Positions 48,426-57,957 of a stretch of 64,000 nucleotides of DNA are shown here, piece by piece (the stretch's first letter is position 1; every line of letters begins with the position of its first letter). The translations under genes were made by a program, and so were the position numbers. This DNA is from Colwellia marinimaniae. Its GTDB lineage: Bacteria > Pseudomonadota > Gammaproteobacteria > Enterobacterales > Alteromonadaceae. The stretch lies in contig NZ_BDQM01000003.1 in the NCBI RefSeq assembly GCF_002207865.1, forward strand, positions 1 to 64,000. Direction: 5' to 3'. The notes under the pieces are model-generated. The model searched no databases. It saw nothing but the letters and a program-made list of their open reading frames with translations, and had not been told where the DNA came from.

Positions 48426-49460
48426 TTATTCGTTCTTTTTATTAGATAATGTTTTTATTGCGTCAGCTAAATCTTGATCAACTTGGCTGGGCTTTAAATC
48501 AATAACGCGTCTAAATTTATCGTATTCTTGTTTTGCTTTTTGCTTGGCCTGTTCTGCAGATATTTTCCCTGCATGGGTTAATACATCAAAATCGCTTAAC
48601 TTAAGGAAGTCACTTAATTTATTAGCCCAATCAACCATCTTCATTAGCTTACCGTTTCGTGCTTGCAGCTCAGCAAACTCCAAGTAAGAAGTAACTAAGC
48701 GATTTAATATTTCAAGCTCATCCTCAGCTAAGAAATTCTTACCTGTGACTACTTCTTTACGAGTTGGCTCTTTTCCTGAATCTTTTCCCGCGTAATTTGT
48801 TAAACCTAAATGTGGCTTATCGGCATCAATACGTTGGTAAACTACTTCTGCAGCAGTATGGCCATGTGCGGCCCAATGCATTTTATTTTGTACTTGAGCA
48901 AAAAAGTGCACACTTTGCTGAGCTTTACCGTCGTAATCGATACTGGTTGCGTAGATATCACAAACTTTACGGTAGAAGAGCTTTTCGGATGAACGAATAT
49001 CACGAATACGATTAAGTAATTCTTCAAAATATGGGCTAGATTCAGGTTGTTTTAAACGTTCATCATCCATGACAAACCCTTTAATCAAGTATGATTGCAA
49101 GGTGTTAGTTGCCCATTGTCTAAATTGAACACCTTCTTTAGACCTTACTCGATAACCGACAGCAAAAATTGCGTCTAAATTATAATATTCAAGTAACCTT
49201 GTTACCTCTCTCTCACCCTCTATTTGAACTGTTGCATATTTTGCAATGGTTGCTTCTTGTACTAATTCAGCATCCTCATATATGTTCTTAAAGTGCTTAG
49301 AAATAACTGACTTATCACGCCCGAATAATGTAGATAACTGGTTGAGGTTTAACCATAACGTATCATTTTCAAGTCGACACTCAACTTTAGTTTGTCCGTC
49401 AGAGCTTTTAAATAGGAAAAACTCTCCGTTAGGAGCATTAGGTATTAAACTGTCACTCAT
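48426..49460 (-). CDS. RhuM-family virulence-protein homologue
   Basis: The 344-residue protein matches the RhuM family: FFLFKSSDGQTKVECRLEND, LWLNLNQLSTLFGRDKSVIS, ATVQIEGEREVTRLLEYYNLDAI, GYRVRSKEGVQFRQWATNTL and a Fic/DOC-like HTAAEVVYQRIDADKPHLGL near the middle. The N-terminus resembles a DNA-binding fold. RhuM genes are scattered in genomic islands and near restriction or toxin loci; the molecular function is not established. It stands alone here with its own leader. Confidence 0.85.
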   Translation of the reverse strand: MSDSLIPNAPNGEFFLFKSSDGQTKVECRLENDTLWLNLNQLSTLFGRDKSVISKHFKNIYEDAELVQEATIAKYATVQIEGEREVTRLLEYYNLDAIFAVGYRVRSKEGVQFRQWATNTLQSYLIKGFVMDDERLKQPESSPYFEELLNRIRDIRSSEKLFYRKVCDIYATSIDYDGKAQQSVHFFAQVQNKMHWAAHGHTAAEVVYQRIDADKPHLGLTNYAGKDSGKEPTRKEVVTGKNFLAEDELEILNRLVTSYLEFAELQARNGKLMKMVDWANKLSDFLKLSDFDVLTHAGKISAEQAKQKAKQEYDKFRRVIDLKPSQVDQDLADAIKTLSNKKNE

Positions 49461-49571
49461 TAACTACTCCGTTATTTCTTATGTTCTAGTGTTTTTGTGA
49501 TGGTCTTTACTTACCATTTAGCTTGCCGACAATACTACAACTTGTATAAAGAAATGAAAACATGCAGACAT

Positions 49572-49598
49572 AAAAAAGCCCCGAGTTCCGAGGCTTTA
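49572..49598 (-). terminator. rho-independent terminator of yicC
   Basis: GCCTCGG and CCGGGGC-type arms (AGCCTCGGAACTCGGGGCT on the minus strand) form a GC-rich stem followed by six Ts, 37 bases after the yicC stop. Confidence 0.85.
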
Positions 49599-49634
49599 TT
49601 TGCTGTTGCGTATGCTTATAAATGCACAGGTTAA

Positions 49635-50498
49635 CTATTCGATGTTCGCAATCTGCTCACGCATCTGTTCAATCAAGACTTTTAATTCTACCGCGCTAGC
49701 CGTTATGTCGGAATTGATGGATTTAGAGCCTAGGGTATTGGCTTCGCGATTAAATTCTTGCATCATGAAATCTAAACGGCGACCTTGGGCGCCACCTTTA
49801 TTCAAGATCTTTTTAGTTTCGCTCACATGGCTGTTTAAACGGTCAAGCTCTTCAGCGACATCCATTTTTTGGGCCAGTAATACTAGCTCTTGTTCAACAC
49901 GACCTGTGTCTAGCTCAATTTTAGCATCGGTAAACTTATCGATAATGCGTTTACGCTGCCATTCAATCACTTCAGGCATACGGCTTTGTACTTTATCGGC
50001 TTCAACAGATATTGCCTCAAGGCGTTGTTCAATCATGGCTTTAAGGTTTTCACCTTCACTAGCGCGGGCAGCAATGAAATCTATTAAGGCGGTATCAAAG
50101 GCCGCTAAAAGTTCAGTTTGAATAGCCGACATATCGGCTTCGGGTGCTTCCATCACGCCAGGCATACGCATTATTTCAACAGGATTTACTTGGCTGTTTA
50201 AGGTTTGTTCATTAATCCAGTTAGCATGTTGTATCAGTTGTATCGCTAAGGTTTTATTAAGGGTCAAGTCACTTTTGTTGGCTGCATTGGCATTAAAGCG
50301 TAAGTTACATTCTACTTTGCCGCGATTTAACTGTTTGCGAAAACGCTCACGTAACACCGGCTCAATGCCACGAAACTGTTCAGGTAATCGAAAATATGTT
50401 TCTAAAAATCTTTGATTTACTGAGCGTATTTCCCAGACTGCATTGCCCCAGTCACCTTTTATTTCAACGCGTGAAAACGCCGTCATGCTGTAGATCAT
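49635..50498 (-). CDS. yicC: YicC-family endoribonuclease
   Basis: The 287-residue protein begins MIYSMTAFSRVE and contains WEIRSVNQRFLETYFRLPEQ, RGKVECNLR, and the C-terminal DUF1732 part with KGGAQGRRLDFMMQEFNREA and TLGSKS. YicC is an RNase that affects small-RNA turnover. In E. coli it lies beside rph and pyrE; here the two are divergent and separated by about 4.5 kb holding the GMC oxidoreductase genes. Confidence 0.95.
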   Translation of the reverse strand: MIYSMTAFSRVEIKGDWGNAVWEIRSVNQRFLETYFRLPEQFRGIEPVLRERFRKQLNRGKVECNLRFNANAANKSDLTLNKTLAIQLIQHANWINEQTLNSQVNPVEIMRMPGVMEAPEADMSAIQTELLAAFDTALIDFIAARASEGENLKAMIEQRLEAISVEADKVQSRMPEVIEWQRKRIIDKFTDAKIELDTGRVEQELVLLAQKMDVAEELDRLNSHVSETKKILNKGGAQGRRLDFMMQEFNREANTLGSKSINSDITASAVELKVLIEQMREQIANIE

Positions 50499-50612
50499 AA
50501 TCTTTCCTATTATTACTCAAAAAGTTTGTTTTATAAGAATGAACAGCAGGATTATGCCTGACCTTGTTATATCTAGCCAGAAATTCAGTGCTGACAAAAC
50601 CCCTTTTGTCAA

Positions 50613-51542
50613 TTAAGGGGTAAATTCCATTTGGCCAAAGTTAGCATTAAAATCGGCACACCAAACACTTAGACCGGTTAAGTCATCTAAGGTTTTATTA
50701 CGGGGTAATTTAATAATAAAGCTAGCATTGTCAAACACCTGACCATTAAGTCTGTTACCTATTGAAAAAGCCTCATTGCCAGCATATAAATGCTTTGTAG
50801 CGCCGTAGATGTATACATCGGGGCCACCACCATCATAACTAAATTGCGTTATTTCAATGGTGCAGTCATCTATAATTGTCGCTTTGCCTGAGACATTGTG
50901 GGCAAAAGTATTGAAGAAACCACTATGACCAACTTTGTCATGTTCTTTACTGCAGCTTGCTACATTGTTATCACTGATCTGATTCAGTGTTAACTGAAAG
51001 TGCTCGATTGCCATTGAGGCAGGAATGAGTGTTTGGTAAACGCCACCACTTTGGCTGACGAGTTCCGCGACTTGTTGGGCAAAATCACTGGCAGAAAAGT
51101 CAATAATCAAGTTAGTGGCTAATTGGTGCGCCGATGCCGTTATTTCAATGCCATTACTACTATCACCATCACTATCTAAACTTTGTAATAGCCGCAGCAG
51201 GTTAATGACTTCAATTTGATTAATATCGGTGGTTTGAAAGAGCTCTAACGGGGTTAAATAGAGACGGGCAAGTGTGGTGGGCAGTTCAATGTCACCAATT
51301 GAGAAAGTGATCATTTCATTGTCTTGAAAGTTAAATTCGCCCAGCTCATTGGTTTGGCCACTTTGGCTAATCGTTTTATAGTTTAGCCCAGTAACCGCTG
51401 AATCTAGAAATATACCAGTATAAGTGGTAACCGCCGAAGGGGGCGGATTTAAATTATTTGCTACTTCAGCAATCTTGTCATCTGAACCGCATGCGGTTAA
51501 TAACAGGGCTAATATGGCAGTTAATAGTAATTTGACAGTCAT
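50613..51542 (-). CDS. DM13-domain lipoprotein
   Basis: The 309-residue protein has a lipoprotein signal (KLLLTAILALLLTAC), a middle region with LDSAVTGLNYKTISQSGQT and GEFNFQDNEMITFSIGDIEL (common in marine bacterial surface lipoproteins), and a C-terminal DM13 domain (HNVSGKATIIDDCTIEITQF, GGGPDVYIYG, LTGLSVWCADFNANFG). DM13 domains are proposed electron-transfer modules with a conserved cysteine, present here in SVWC. It ends the GMC oxidoreductase gene run, which suits a redox role. Confidence 0.82.
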   Translation of the reverse strand: MTVKLLLTAILALLLTACGSDDKIAEVANNLNPPPSAVTTYTGIFLDSAVTGLNYKTISQSGQTNELGEFNFQDNEMITFSIGDIELPTTLARLYLTPLELFQTTDINQIEVINLLRLLQSLDSDGDSSNGIEITASAHQLATNLIIDFSASDFAQQVAELVSQSGGVYQTLIPASMAIEHFQLTLNQISDNNVASCSKEHDKVGHSGFFNTFAHNVSGKATIIDDCTIEITQFSYDGGGPDVYIYGATKHLYAGNEAFSIGNRLNGQVFDNASFIIKLPRNKTLDDLTGLSVWCADFNANFGQMEFTP

Positions 51543-51665
51543 ATCCGGTCACCAATAATAAGTAAAATATAGAGACCGATATTGACGGTATAACTTCACA
51601 GAGATATCACAAATTGATAGTTTTTTAATATTTCTGCTAATGCTTACGCAAATAACACTGAGTTG

Positions 51666-53393
51666 TTAGGGCTTATTTGTCAGCGTTAACCAATGTGCTT
51701 TAATTTTATCCGCTACGCGGAAGGCATTGGCATAAATGGTAAAGGTGTAGGGTACGCTACCGCCAGTGGGCATAAACGAGCCATCAGTGACATACAAGTT
51801 ATCAACTTCATGGGCTCGGCAGTTTTTGTTTAGCACTGAGGTTGTTGGATCATGGCCAAACCGACAACCGCCTGCCATTAAGTTTGTTGACGGGTAACCA
51901 CTGACCGAGGAGGAAACATTTTTTGCCCCTAGGGCTGCTAGCAGTTTTTCTGCTTTTTTCGATAAGTACTCTCCGACTTCAAGGTCATGGTCATGATAGC
52001 CAATGCGCACCTTAGCGACTGGATCGCCCCATTGATCGGTAACTTCTTTATCTAAGCTGACAAAGCAGTCGTCAGTAGGCAGCCAATCATTAAATACTTC
52101 AAAACGTAGGGTTTTATAGCTGGTAAATTCTGTTTTTAAACTTTGCTTGAGATCTTCGCCCCAGAGTAATTGTGCAGTACCACTTTCATCACTAGCCCAC
52201 TGTGTGCCTTGTGCTCTAGCGATAGGGTTTTGGTGAAATAAAAAGTCGATAGTGCCACCTTTGGCTTGGCCTTTTTTGTTGGCACCAGTAAAATTCTTGT
52301 CGTTAATTTGATACCAGTCTTGTAGTGCCCTATTAATAAAGGGACCCACTTGCTTTAAATCATTCACTTTTTGCTCGGATAAATCGGCATAAATGAAGTC
52401 ACCTTGGCCGGTGCCACCACCACTAAAGAGTAAATTCTTGCCAACCTGACCACTATTATTCGCTAGGCCTTGAGGGAATTTTTCACCGGTTGAAGCCAGT
52501 AATAAGCGCGAGGTTTCTACTGCCTGACAAGCAACCACATATATTTTGGCACTGACAGATTTTTTACGACCGATTTTATCGTAATAATATACACCGGTAA
52601 TTTTACCCTGTTTATCACTGGCAATTTTATAAACCTTGGCATTGGCTTTAATGGTGCAATTACCCGATGCCACGGCATGGTTTAATAATGCGGCTCTGCC
52701 ACTACCTTTAGCGCCAGAAGAGCAGCCATAGCTGCTGCAATAACCTGAATACTCGCAACTGCCTCTGCCCATGGCTGGTTTAGATAAAATGGCTCTAGGA
52801 ACGGGAATGGCATGATAGCCAATTGCTGTCGCGGCTTTATCGATCCATGCAGACATGGGTAATTCGGCAATAGGAGGATAGGGAAAGTCGGTAGAGCGCG
52901 GCTCTTGATGTGGGTGTTTAACCACACGGCCAGATACGCCAATTTCACGCTCTACCTTGGCATAGTAGGGTTCGAGTTCGTCATAAGTAATCGGCCAATC
53001 TACGATATTGGCACCTTTTATCGCACCAAATTCAGATTCTAAGCGAAAATCTATCGGTTTTAACCGGTGAAAGTAGCCACTCATAAAATTAGATGAGCCA
53101 CCAACCACAGTACCATTCCACCAACTCCAACCCGAATCACTGGTTTTTTCACCTTGCCAGAAAGGTTGGTCATTTTCATCTAGGTACTCTTCTTCAATAA
53201 CGTGCTGTTCATCACTTAACTTGGGGTTGTAAGCATCATGAATACTGATGGTCAGCTCATCTTTGAAAAATTCTTTTTCCGTTAACCAAGGGCCTTTTTC
53301 TAGCACTAAGACCTTGGCACCGGCTAGCGCTAATTGGTGGGCAATAGGGGAGGCGCCTGCGCCGCTACCAATGATGCAAATATCATAACTCAT
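51666..53393 (-). CDS. GMC-family oxidoreductase, large subunit
   Basis: The 575-residue flavoprotein starts YDICIIGSGAGASPIAHQLA, a dinucleotide fold for FAD. It continues with GGSSNFMSGYFHRLKPIDF and a Cys-rich SCEYSGYCSSYGCSSGAKG, and ends with VDNLYVTDGSFMPTGGSVPY and TFTIYANAFRVADKI. The closest known class is the gluconate/sorbitol/fructose dehydrogenase large subunits that pair with a subunit-3 partner. The C-terminal catalytic His/Asn pair is seen as HD near GHDPTTS and N in YANAF. ATG at 53393 follows GGAG; the substrate is unknown. Confidence 0.88.
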   Translation of the reverse strand: MSYDICIIGSGAGASPIAHQLALAGAKVLVLEKGPWLTEKEFFKDELTISIHDAYNPKLSDEQHVIEEEYLDENDQPFWQGEKTSDSGWSWWNGTVVGGSSNFMSGYFHRLKPIDFRLESEFGAIKGANIVDWPITYDELEPYYAKVEREIGVSGRVVKHPHQEPRSTDFPYPPIAELPMSAWIDKAATAIGYHAIPVPRAILSKPAMGRGSCEYSGYCSSYGCSSGAKGSGRAALLNHAVASGNCTIKANAKVYKIASDKQGKITGVYYYDKIGRKKSVSAKIYVVACQAVETSRLLLASTGEKFPQGLANNSGQVGKNLLFSGGGTGQGDFIYADLSEQKVNDLKQVGPFINRALQDWYQINDKNFTGANKKGQAKGGTIDFLFHQNPIARAQGTQWASDESGTAQLLWGEDLKQSLKTEFTSYKTLRFEVFNDWLPTDDCFVSLDKEVTDQWGDPVAKVRIGYHDHDLEVGEYLSKKAEKLLAALGAKNVSSSVSGYPSTNLMAGGCRFGHDPTTSVLNKNCRAHEVDNLYVTDGSFMPTGGSVPYTFTIYANAFRVADKIKAHWLTLTNKP

Positions 53394-53506
53394 TGAAAAC
53401 TCCAAGATTGAGGCGAGGTAAAGGCGTTGTTATCAATAACTCGGTAGCGGCGTGCAGTACCGTCATTACCAGTGCAGCAAATGTCATTATTTAACGAAAC
53501 GGTCAT
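53390..53506 (-). CDS. 38-aa ORF linked by ATGA overlaps on both sides
   Basis: The frame runs from ATG at 53506, which overlaps the TGA of the subunit-3 gene (ATGA), to a TGA at 53390 that overlaps the ATG of the GMC gene (ATGA). The product begins MTVSLNNDICCTGNDGTARR and ends SPQSWSFQ. It has a Cys-Cys pair and no membrane segment. Overlaps at both ends fill the 97-base gap exactly and suggest translational coupling. I know no homologue. A chance open frame of this length is possible but the double overlap is notable. Confidence 0.5.
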   Translation of the reverse strand: MTVSLNNDICCTGNDGTARRYRVIDNNAFTSPQSWSFQ

Positions 53507-54237
53507 GCTTTGCGGGTTCCTTGATGGGCTTTTTTCCGCCGGCTTGCGAGGCGTTTATTATCGTATTGCTCTGGGCTAAGTAAATCAATGCGGGCGCGAG
53601 TAGGTAATTCAAAATAGCGTTGACCTTTTTCTGGCAGGGGGAAACCTGCTTGATGTTCTAACCATTGCCAACCGATACCGTTAGGATTGCCGCCGTAACT
53701 AGGGGCTGATAACATGGCTTCAAAAATGTAACCGAGTAGGGTATTTAACCAATTTTGTCCCGCGGTTGATTGGCTAATACCACGTAATAGCTGTTCTTTA
53801 TCGGTAAAACTTAATTGGGCAAAGTCGGCAGATTTTTCGCTATTAGCATAAGCATTTAACCAACCAACCCCCTTGAGAATAAAATCTTTTTCATCTTGCT
53901 CGGTCGGTTGTACATTCATCACTTGATATAAATAAGCGGTGGCCTTTATTTCTCTGGCACTTGGGCCTGTTGCTGAGCTGGGCAATAAATGATTAAGTGT
54001 GGCATCTAGAGTTAACCAGGGCTCTGTTTTAACTAAGCTGTTAACTAACTCATGCAGCGAAGTTTGTGTTTTTGCGGTGATACTAAAGCTGGATAAACTG
54101 GCTAATGCGCCCATTCCTGCAGCCGATTTAAGAAAATGACGTCTATTGTGCTGTAGTTGCTTTTGTTTCTCTTTGATAAATTCAGGTGTTTGGTAATTTT
54201 TATCAAAAAAAGACCTACATTGCTCTTCATTAATCAC
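53503..54237 (-). CDS. gluconate 2-dehydrogenase subunit 3 family protein (Tat-exported)
   Basis: The 244-residue protein has a twin-arginine signal, NRRHFLKSAAGMGALASLSS, near residues 31-50, so it is exported folded, presumably with the GMC flavoprotein. The mature part has TLDATLNHLLPSSATGPSAR and GWLNAYANSEKSADF, typical of the small subunit of membrane-bound gluconate-type dehydrogenases. The large subunit itself has no signal and may be carried out with this one. Confidence 0.85.
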   Translation of the reverse strand: MINEEQCRSFFDKNYQTPEFIKEKQKQLQHNRRHFLKSAAGMGALASLSSFSITAKTQTSLHELVNSLVKTEPWLTLDATLNHLLPSSATGPSAREIKATAYLYQVMNVQPTEQDEKDFILKGVGWLNAYANSEKSADFAQLSFTDKEQLLRGISQSTAGQNWLNTLLGYIFEAMLSAPSYGGNPNGIGWQWLEHQAGFPLPEKGQRYFELPTRARIDLLSPEQYDNKRLASRRKKAHQGTRKA

Positions 54238-54309
54238 TAACTTGCTCCCCTAACCTAGGCCGATCTGATCTCGGTATTACTCGGTTTATGTCTTGCTACT
54301 CATTTTGAA

Positions 54310-54861
54310 CTATTCTGCCGCGTTAGTTGTTACTAACTGTGCTGGTATTGCGGTGGCCTGCACTGACCAGTCGCTGAGAAAACGTAACCATTGTGATTTT
54401 GAATAATTATTGTCGGCCAGTAATTCGGCGGTATCTTTAGATAAAATCATTTTACCTTGTGCTGTGGAGACATACATATGCGGATAACCCAATACCGGCG
54501 GTAGTGATTTCATAAAGTCATTATTTTCATTACTGTCACTGACATTCATTTTAAGCAAAACATATTGGCTATGCAAAGCTTGATATACCTCAGGATTTTT
54601 AGCAAGAAAGCTATCCATCTTATGGCACCAGCTACACCAGTTACCGCCAATTTCAATTAATACTTGGCGATTAGTCTCTTTGGCCAAAGCCAGTGCTGCT
54701 ACCGCATCTTTAAAAGGGTCGCGTTGCTCATCGTATACTTTGCTGTAAGTGGGTAAGTCAGAGGCTATTGCTGTTGGTGCAGTATAACTAGTAGCACTTA
54801 CGGTAATAACAAAGCTTAAAAATAAGCTTAAACTGATAACTAAGGCGGTGATAATTTTCAT
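54310..54861 (-). CDS. periplasmic thioredoxin-fold protein
   Basis: The 183-residue protein has a signal peptide (about residues 1-24) and a thioredoxin-like domain with the redox motif GNWCSWCHKMD, cysteines at 76 and 79. The order of motifs (IEIGGNWCSWC, YVLLKMNVSD, PPVLGYPHMYVSTAQGKMI) resembles DUF255/thioredoxin_7 proteins. It is first in the minus-strand run leading to the GMC genes and may help fold or reduce them. Confidence 0.85.
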   Translation of the reverse strand: MKIITALVISLSLFLSFVITVSATSYTAPTAIASDLPTYSKVYDEQRDPFKDAVAALALAKETNRQVLIEIGGNWCSWCHKMDSFLAKNPEVYQALHSQYVLLKMNVSDSNENNDFMKSLPPVLGYPHMYVSTAQGKMILSKDTAELLADNNYSKSQWLRFLSDWSVQATAIPAQLVTTNAAE

Positions 54862-54995
54862 GGTGCTCTCTGCTGATTTTCGGTGCTTGGGACAATTAAC
54901 ATGACCTTACTTTGTTGAACTATATTTCAAAAAAGTCTGATAGGCATTATAATAGCGGCAATTATTTTATCCGTCTTTATATATAGGAACACTTC

Positions 54996-55709
54996 ATGCG
55001 TCCAAGCGGCAGAACATTAGGGCAAATTCGCCCAGTAACGATTACCCGTCATTTTACCACTCATGCAGAAGGCTCAGTACTTATTGAGTTCGGCGATACT
55101 AAAGTGATTTGTACTGCTTCGGTTGAGGTTGGTGTACCACGTTTCTTAAAAGGCCAAGGTAAAGGTTGGATTACGGCGGAATACGGCATGTTACCTCGCT
55201 CTACTCATACACGTATGCGTCGTGAAGCGACTACTGGTAAGCAAAGTGGTCGTACGTTAGAAATTTCTCGCTTAATTGCGCGTGCCTTACGTGCCGCGGT
55301 TGATTTAAAAGCGTTAGGTGAAAATACCATTTCTATCGATTGTGATGTTATTCAAGCCGATGGTGGTACCCGTACTGCTGCTATTACCGGTGCTTGTGTG
55401 GCTTTAGTTGATGCACTTAACTATATGCGTGCTAAAGATATTATTAAAACTAACCCGCTAAAACATATGATCGCTGCCGTTTCTGTTGGTATTTATAAAG
55501 GTGAAGTGATTACTGATTTAGATTACCCAGAAGATTCAGCCGCAGATACCGATATGAACGTGGTGATGACAGATACCGGTAAACTTATTGAAATACAAGG
55601 TACTGCTGAAGAAGAACCGTTTAGCTTTGAAGAGATGCAAGCCATGCTTGAATTAGCAAAAAATGGTATCAACGAATTATTCGACATACAAAAAGCAGCA
55701 TTAAGCTAA
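54996..55709 (+). CDS. rph: ribonuclease PH
   Basis: The 237-residue phosphorolytic exonuclease trims tRNA 3' ends. It starts [20 protein letters not shown] and has [22 protein letters not shown] and [20 protein letters not shown], then [20 protein letters not shown]. It is intact, unlike the frameshifted rph of E. coli K-12. It directly precedes pyrE. Confidence 0.98.
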   Translation: MRPSGRTLGQIRPVTITRHFTTHAEGSVLIEFGDTKVICTASVEVGVPRFLKGQGKGWITAEYGMLPRSTHTRMRREATTGKQSGRTLEISRLIARALRAAVDLKALGENTISIDCDVIQADGGTRTAAITGACVALVDALNYMRAKDIIKTNPLKHMIAAVSVGIYKGEVITDLDYPEDSAADTDMNVVMTDTGKLIEIQGTAEEEPFSFEEMQAMLELAKNGINELFDIQKAALS

Positions 55710-55742
55710 GCTATATTCAGTTAAGTAAACAGGAAAATAACT

Positions 55743-56408
55743 ATGAAAGATTATCAACGCGAATTTATTGAATTTGCTATCGAAAAGCAGGTATTACGTT
55801 TTGGTGAGTTTACTTTAAAGTCTGGTCGAGTGAGCCCGTACTTTTTTAATGCTGGTATGTTTAAAACCGGTGGTGATTTAGCGCGCTTAGGTCGTTTTTA
55901 TGCGGCGAGCTTAATGGACGCAAAAATTGATTTTGATGTGATTTTTGGTCCGGCTTATAAAGGTATTCCCATTGCCACTACCACGACTATTGCTCTGTAC
56001 GATCACCATAATCTCGATGTGCCTTATTGCTTTAACCGCAAAGAAGCCAAAACCCATGGTGAAGGTGGCTCATTAGTAGGCGCTGATCTTGAGGGTAAAA
56101 TCATGCTAGTTGATGATGTTATTACCGCAGGTACTGCCATTCGTGAATCAATGGAAATCATTAAAGCACACGGCGCACAGCTTTCTGGTGTCTTGATTGC
56201 TCTTGATCGTCAAGAGAAAGGTCAAGGCGAGTTATCAGCGATTCAAGAAGTTGAACGTGATTTTGGTACGCAAGTTGCGTCGATTGTCACTTTAGGTGAT
56301 GTGGTAGCTTTTCTTGAAGAAAAAGTTGCCGCGCAAGGTGCTGAGAGTTCAGAGCTAGCAGAAAACTTAGCCAGTATTAAAAAATACCGCTTAAGTTACG
56401 GTATTTAA
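55743..56408 (+). CDS. pyrE: orotate phosphoribosyltransferase
   Basis: The 221-residue enzyme makes OMP from orotate and PRPP. It has [42 protein letters not shown] and the PRPP-binding [25 protein letters not shown] lies upstream of the ATG. Expression with rph as one unit is likely, since the gap is 33 bases. Confidence 0.98.
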   Translation: MKDYQREFIEFAIEKQVLRFGEFTLKSGRVSPYFFNAGMFKTGGDLARLGRFYAASLMDAKIDFDVIFGPAYKGIPIATTTTIALYDHHNLDVPYCFNRKEAKTHGEGGSLVGADLEGKIMLVDDVITAGTAIRESMEIIKAHGAQLSGVLIALDRQEKGQGELSAIQEVERDFGTQVASIVTLGDVVAFLEEKVAAQGAESSELAENLASIKKYRLSYGI

Positions 56409-56411
56409 TTT

Positions 56412-56450
56412 TTCAGGCTTACCGTGCTTTAATGGTAAGCCTGAAAATAA
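56412..56450 (+). other. hairpin directly after pyrE
   Basis: TTTTCAGGCTTACC and GGTAAGCCTGAAAA form a perfect 14-bp stem-loop starting right after the pyrE stop. It has no T run on the plus strand, so it may protect the mRNA end rather than terminate it. Confidence 0.5.
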
Positions 56451-56463
56451 TGTGCATAAATTT

Positions 56464-56505
56464 TAACGCCTTTGCCGCATAATGCTGCAAAGGCGTTATT
56501 TTTTT
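56464..56505 (+). terminator. rho-independent terminator of rph-pyrE
   Basis: TAACGCCTTTGC and GCAAAGGCGTTA form a 12-bp perfect stem followed by seven Ts, about 55 bases after pyrE. Confidence 0.9.
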
Positions 56506-56568
56506 GGCTACTATATGACCTTATAGCTCCGCTTGTTCATCGATAAAATACAATTAAAGGAAATCATC

Positions 56569-57957
56569 ATGCAATATGTTAATAAGTACACGTTATTACT
56601 ACTCTGGTTGGTGAGTACCTTGTCCTATTCCCAAGGGCAGCAAGATTGTCTGAGTATTCAAGATGACTATGTATCCCTAATTGAATCTGGTAAATATCGA
56701 TTCTCTAATAAGCTAGCTAAGGATTCTTCAGGTAAATTTTTAGCCAGTGTTAACTTTAAAAAACTATCAAGTTATCAGCAATACCTTAATGATGCTTACC
56801 AGGTCATTGTTAATACCAACCCTAGGGCTAATATGCCTTGCCCCATTGTTACTGAGACCTACCGACAATTGGCAAAACAAAAGCAATGGTCAAAAATACC
56901 AACAATCAGCCAGTTGCTTGCTCCGTTTGAATTAGCTCAGCCTAATAATGACAAAGCTATTTTACTTATTCACGGCTTAACTGATTCACCGTTTTATTTT
57001 CATGATCTTAGCCAGTTTTTCTATCAACAGGGTTTTACCGTACGTACGCTGCTATTGCCTGGGCATGGTATGGCGCCTTCAGCATTGTTGACTACTGATT
57101 ATAGTGAGTGGCAGCAGGCGACAACGTTTGCTATAGAGCAAACGTTAACTGATTATCAGCAGGTGTATCTTGGTGGTTTATCTACTGGCGGGACACTTAT
57201 CTTTAATTACTTGATGCAGAAAAACAGTGTTGATGAAAAAATTAAAGGCCTCTTTATGTGGTCACCCGCATCCAAGGCCAAAAGTGATTTAGCTTGGTTA
57301 GCCCAATATATTGATGCCATCCCCTTTGTTGACTGGCTTGATCTCGATGCCGATATTGATTTTGCTAAATATGAGTCATTCCCTTATAACGCGGCCGCGC
57401 AAGTACATGCCTTAATGAGCCTTGTTGGTGGTGATCAAGCTATGGCGAGTCGAAATATGCATGATATTCCGGTCTTTGTTGTTGCCAGTGAATATGATCA
57501 AACCATAGCTACTGAGTCTACTTTACAGCTAATTCAGCAGTGGCAGTTAGCATCACCGCAAGAGAAAATGAAGCAAAGTGTGTTGATTTATTATGGTGAT
57601 AACAACAAATTGACGAAAAAATTAGCGGAAGTCATGTCAGTGGTAGTGCCTGAATGTTCTGCTGATAGTTTATGCAGTGACATTTTTGATGTTGCTCACA
57701 TTGCTACCACTAATTCCCCTGATAATCCCCATTATGGCGTTAATGGGCGCTATAGAAATTGTGGTCACTATGTAAAAGATGCCGTTCGTTATCAGGCATG
57801 TAAACAAAATAAGCAGGTGATAAAAGGGGAGGTAACAGCAATGAACCTTAAGCATGAATTGCCAATACAAAGGCTGACTTACAATCCGTATTATCAGGAA
57901 ATGCTTGCTGATATGGCTAAGTTTTTACAGGTGACTCAGCAGTCAGTTAGTGATTAA
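56569..57957 (+). CDS. exported alpha/beta hydrolase
   Basis: The 462-residue protein has a signal peptide (about residues 1-20) and an alpha/beta hydrolase fold. LLIHGLTDSPFYFHDLSQFF is the oxyanion region, and the nucleophile is Ser205 in GGLSTGG. The Asp/His pair is likely in VASEYDQT and NSPDNPHYG. Two Cys-bearing loops (VPECSADSLCSD) suggest disulfides. ATG at 56569 follows AAAGGA. The substrate is unknown; an esterase or lipase-like role is inferred. Confidence 0.83.
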   Translation: MQYVNKYTLLLLWLVSTLSYSQGQQDCLSIQDDYVSLIESGKYRFSNKLAKDSSGKFLASVNFKKLSSYQQYLNDAYQVIVNTNPRANMPCPIVTETYRQLAKQKQWSKIPTISQLLAPFELAQPNNDKAILLIHGLTDSPFYFHDLSQFFYQQGFTVRTLLLPGHGMAPSALLTTDYSEWQQATTFAIEQTLTDYQQVYLGGLSTGGTLIFNYLMQKNSVDEKIKGLFMWSPASKAKSDLAWLAQYIDAIPFVDWLDLDADIDFAKYESFPYNAAAQVHALMSLVGGDQAMASRNMHDIPVFVVASEYDQTIATESTLQLIQQWQLASPQEKMKQSVLIYYGDNNKLTKKLAEVMSVVVPECSADSLCSDIFDVAHIATTNSPDNPHYGVNGRYRNCGHYVKDAVRYQACKQNKQVIKGEVTAMNLKHELPIQRLTYNPYYQEMLADMAKFLQVTQQSVSD

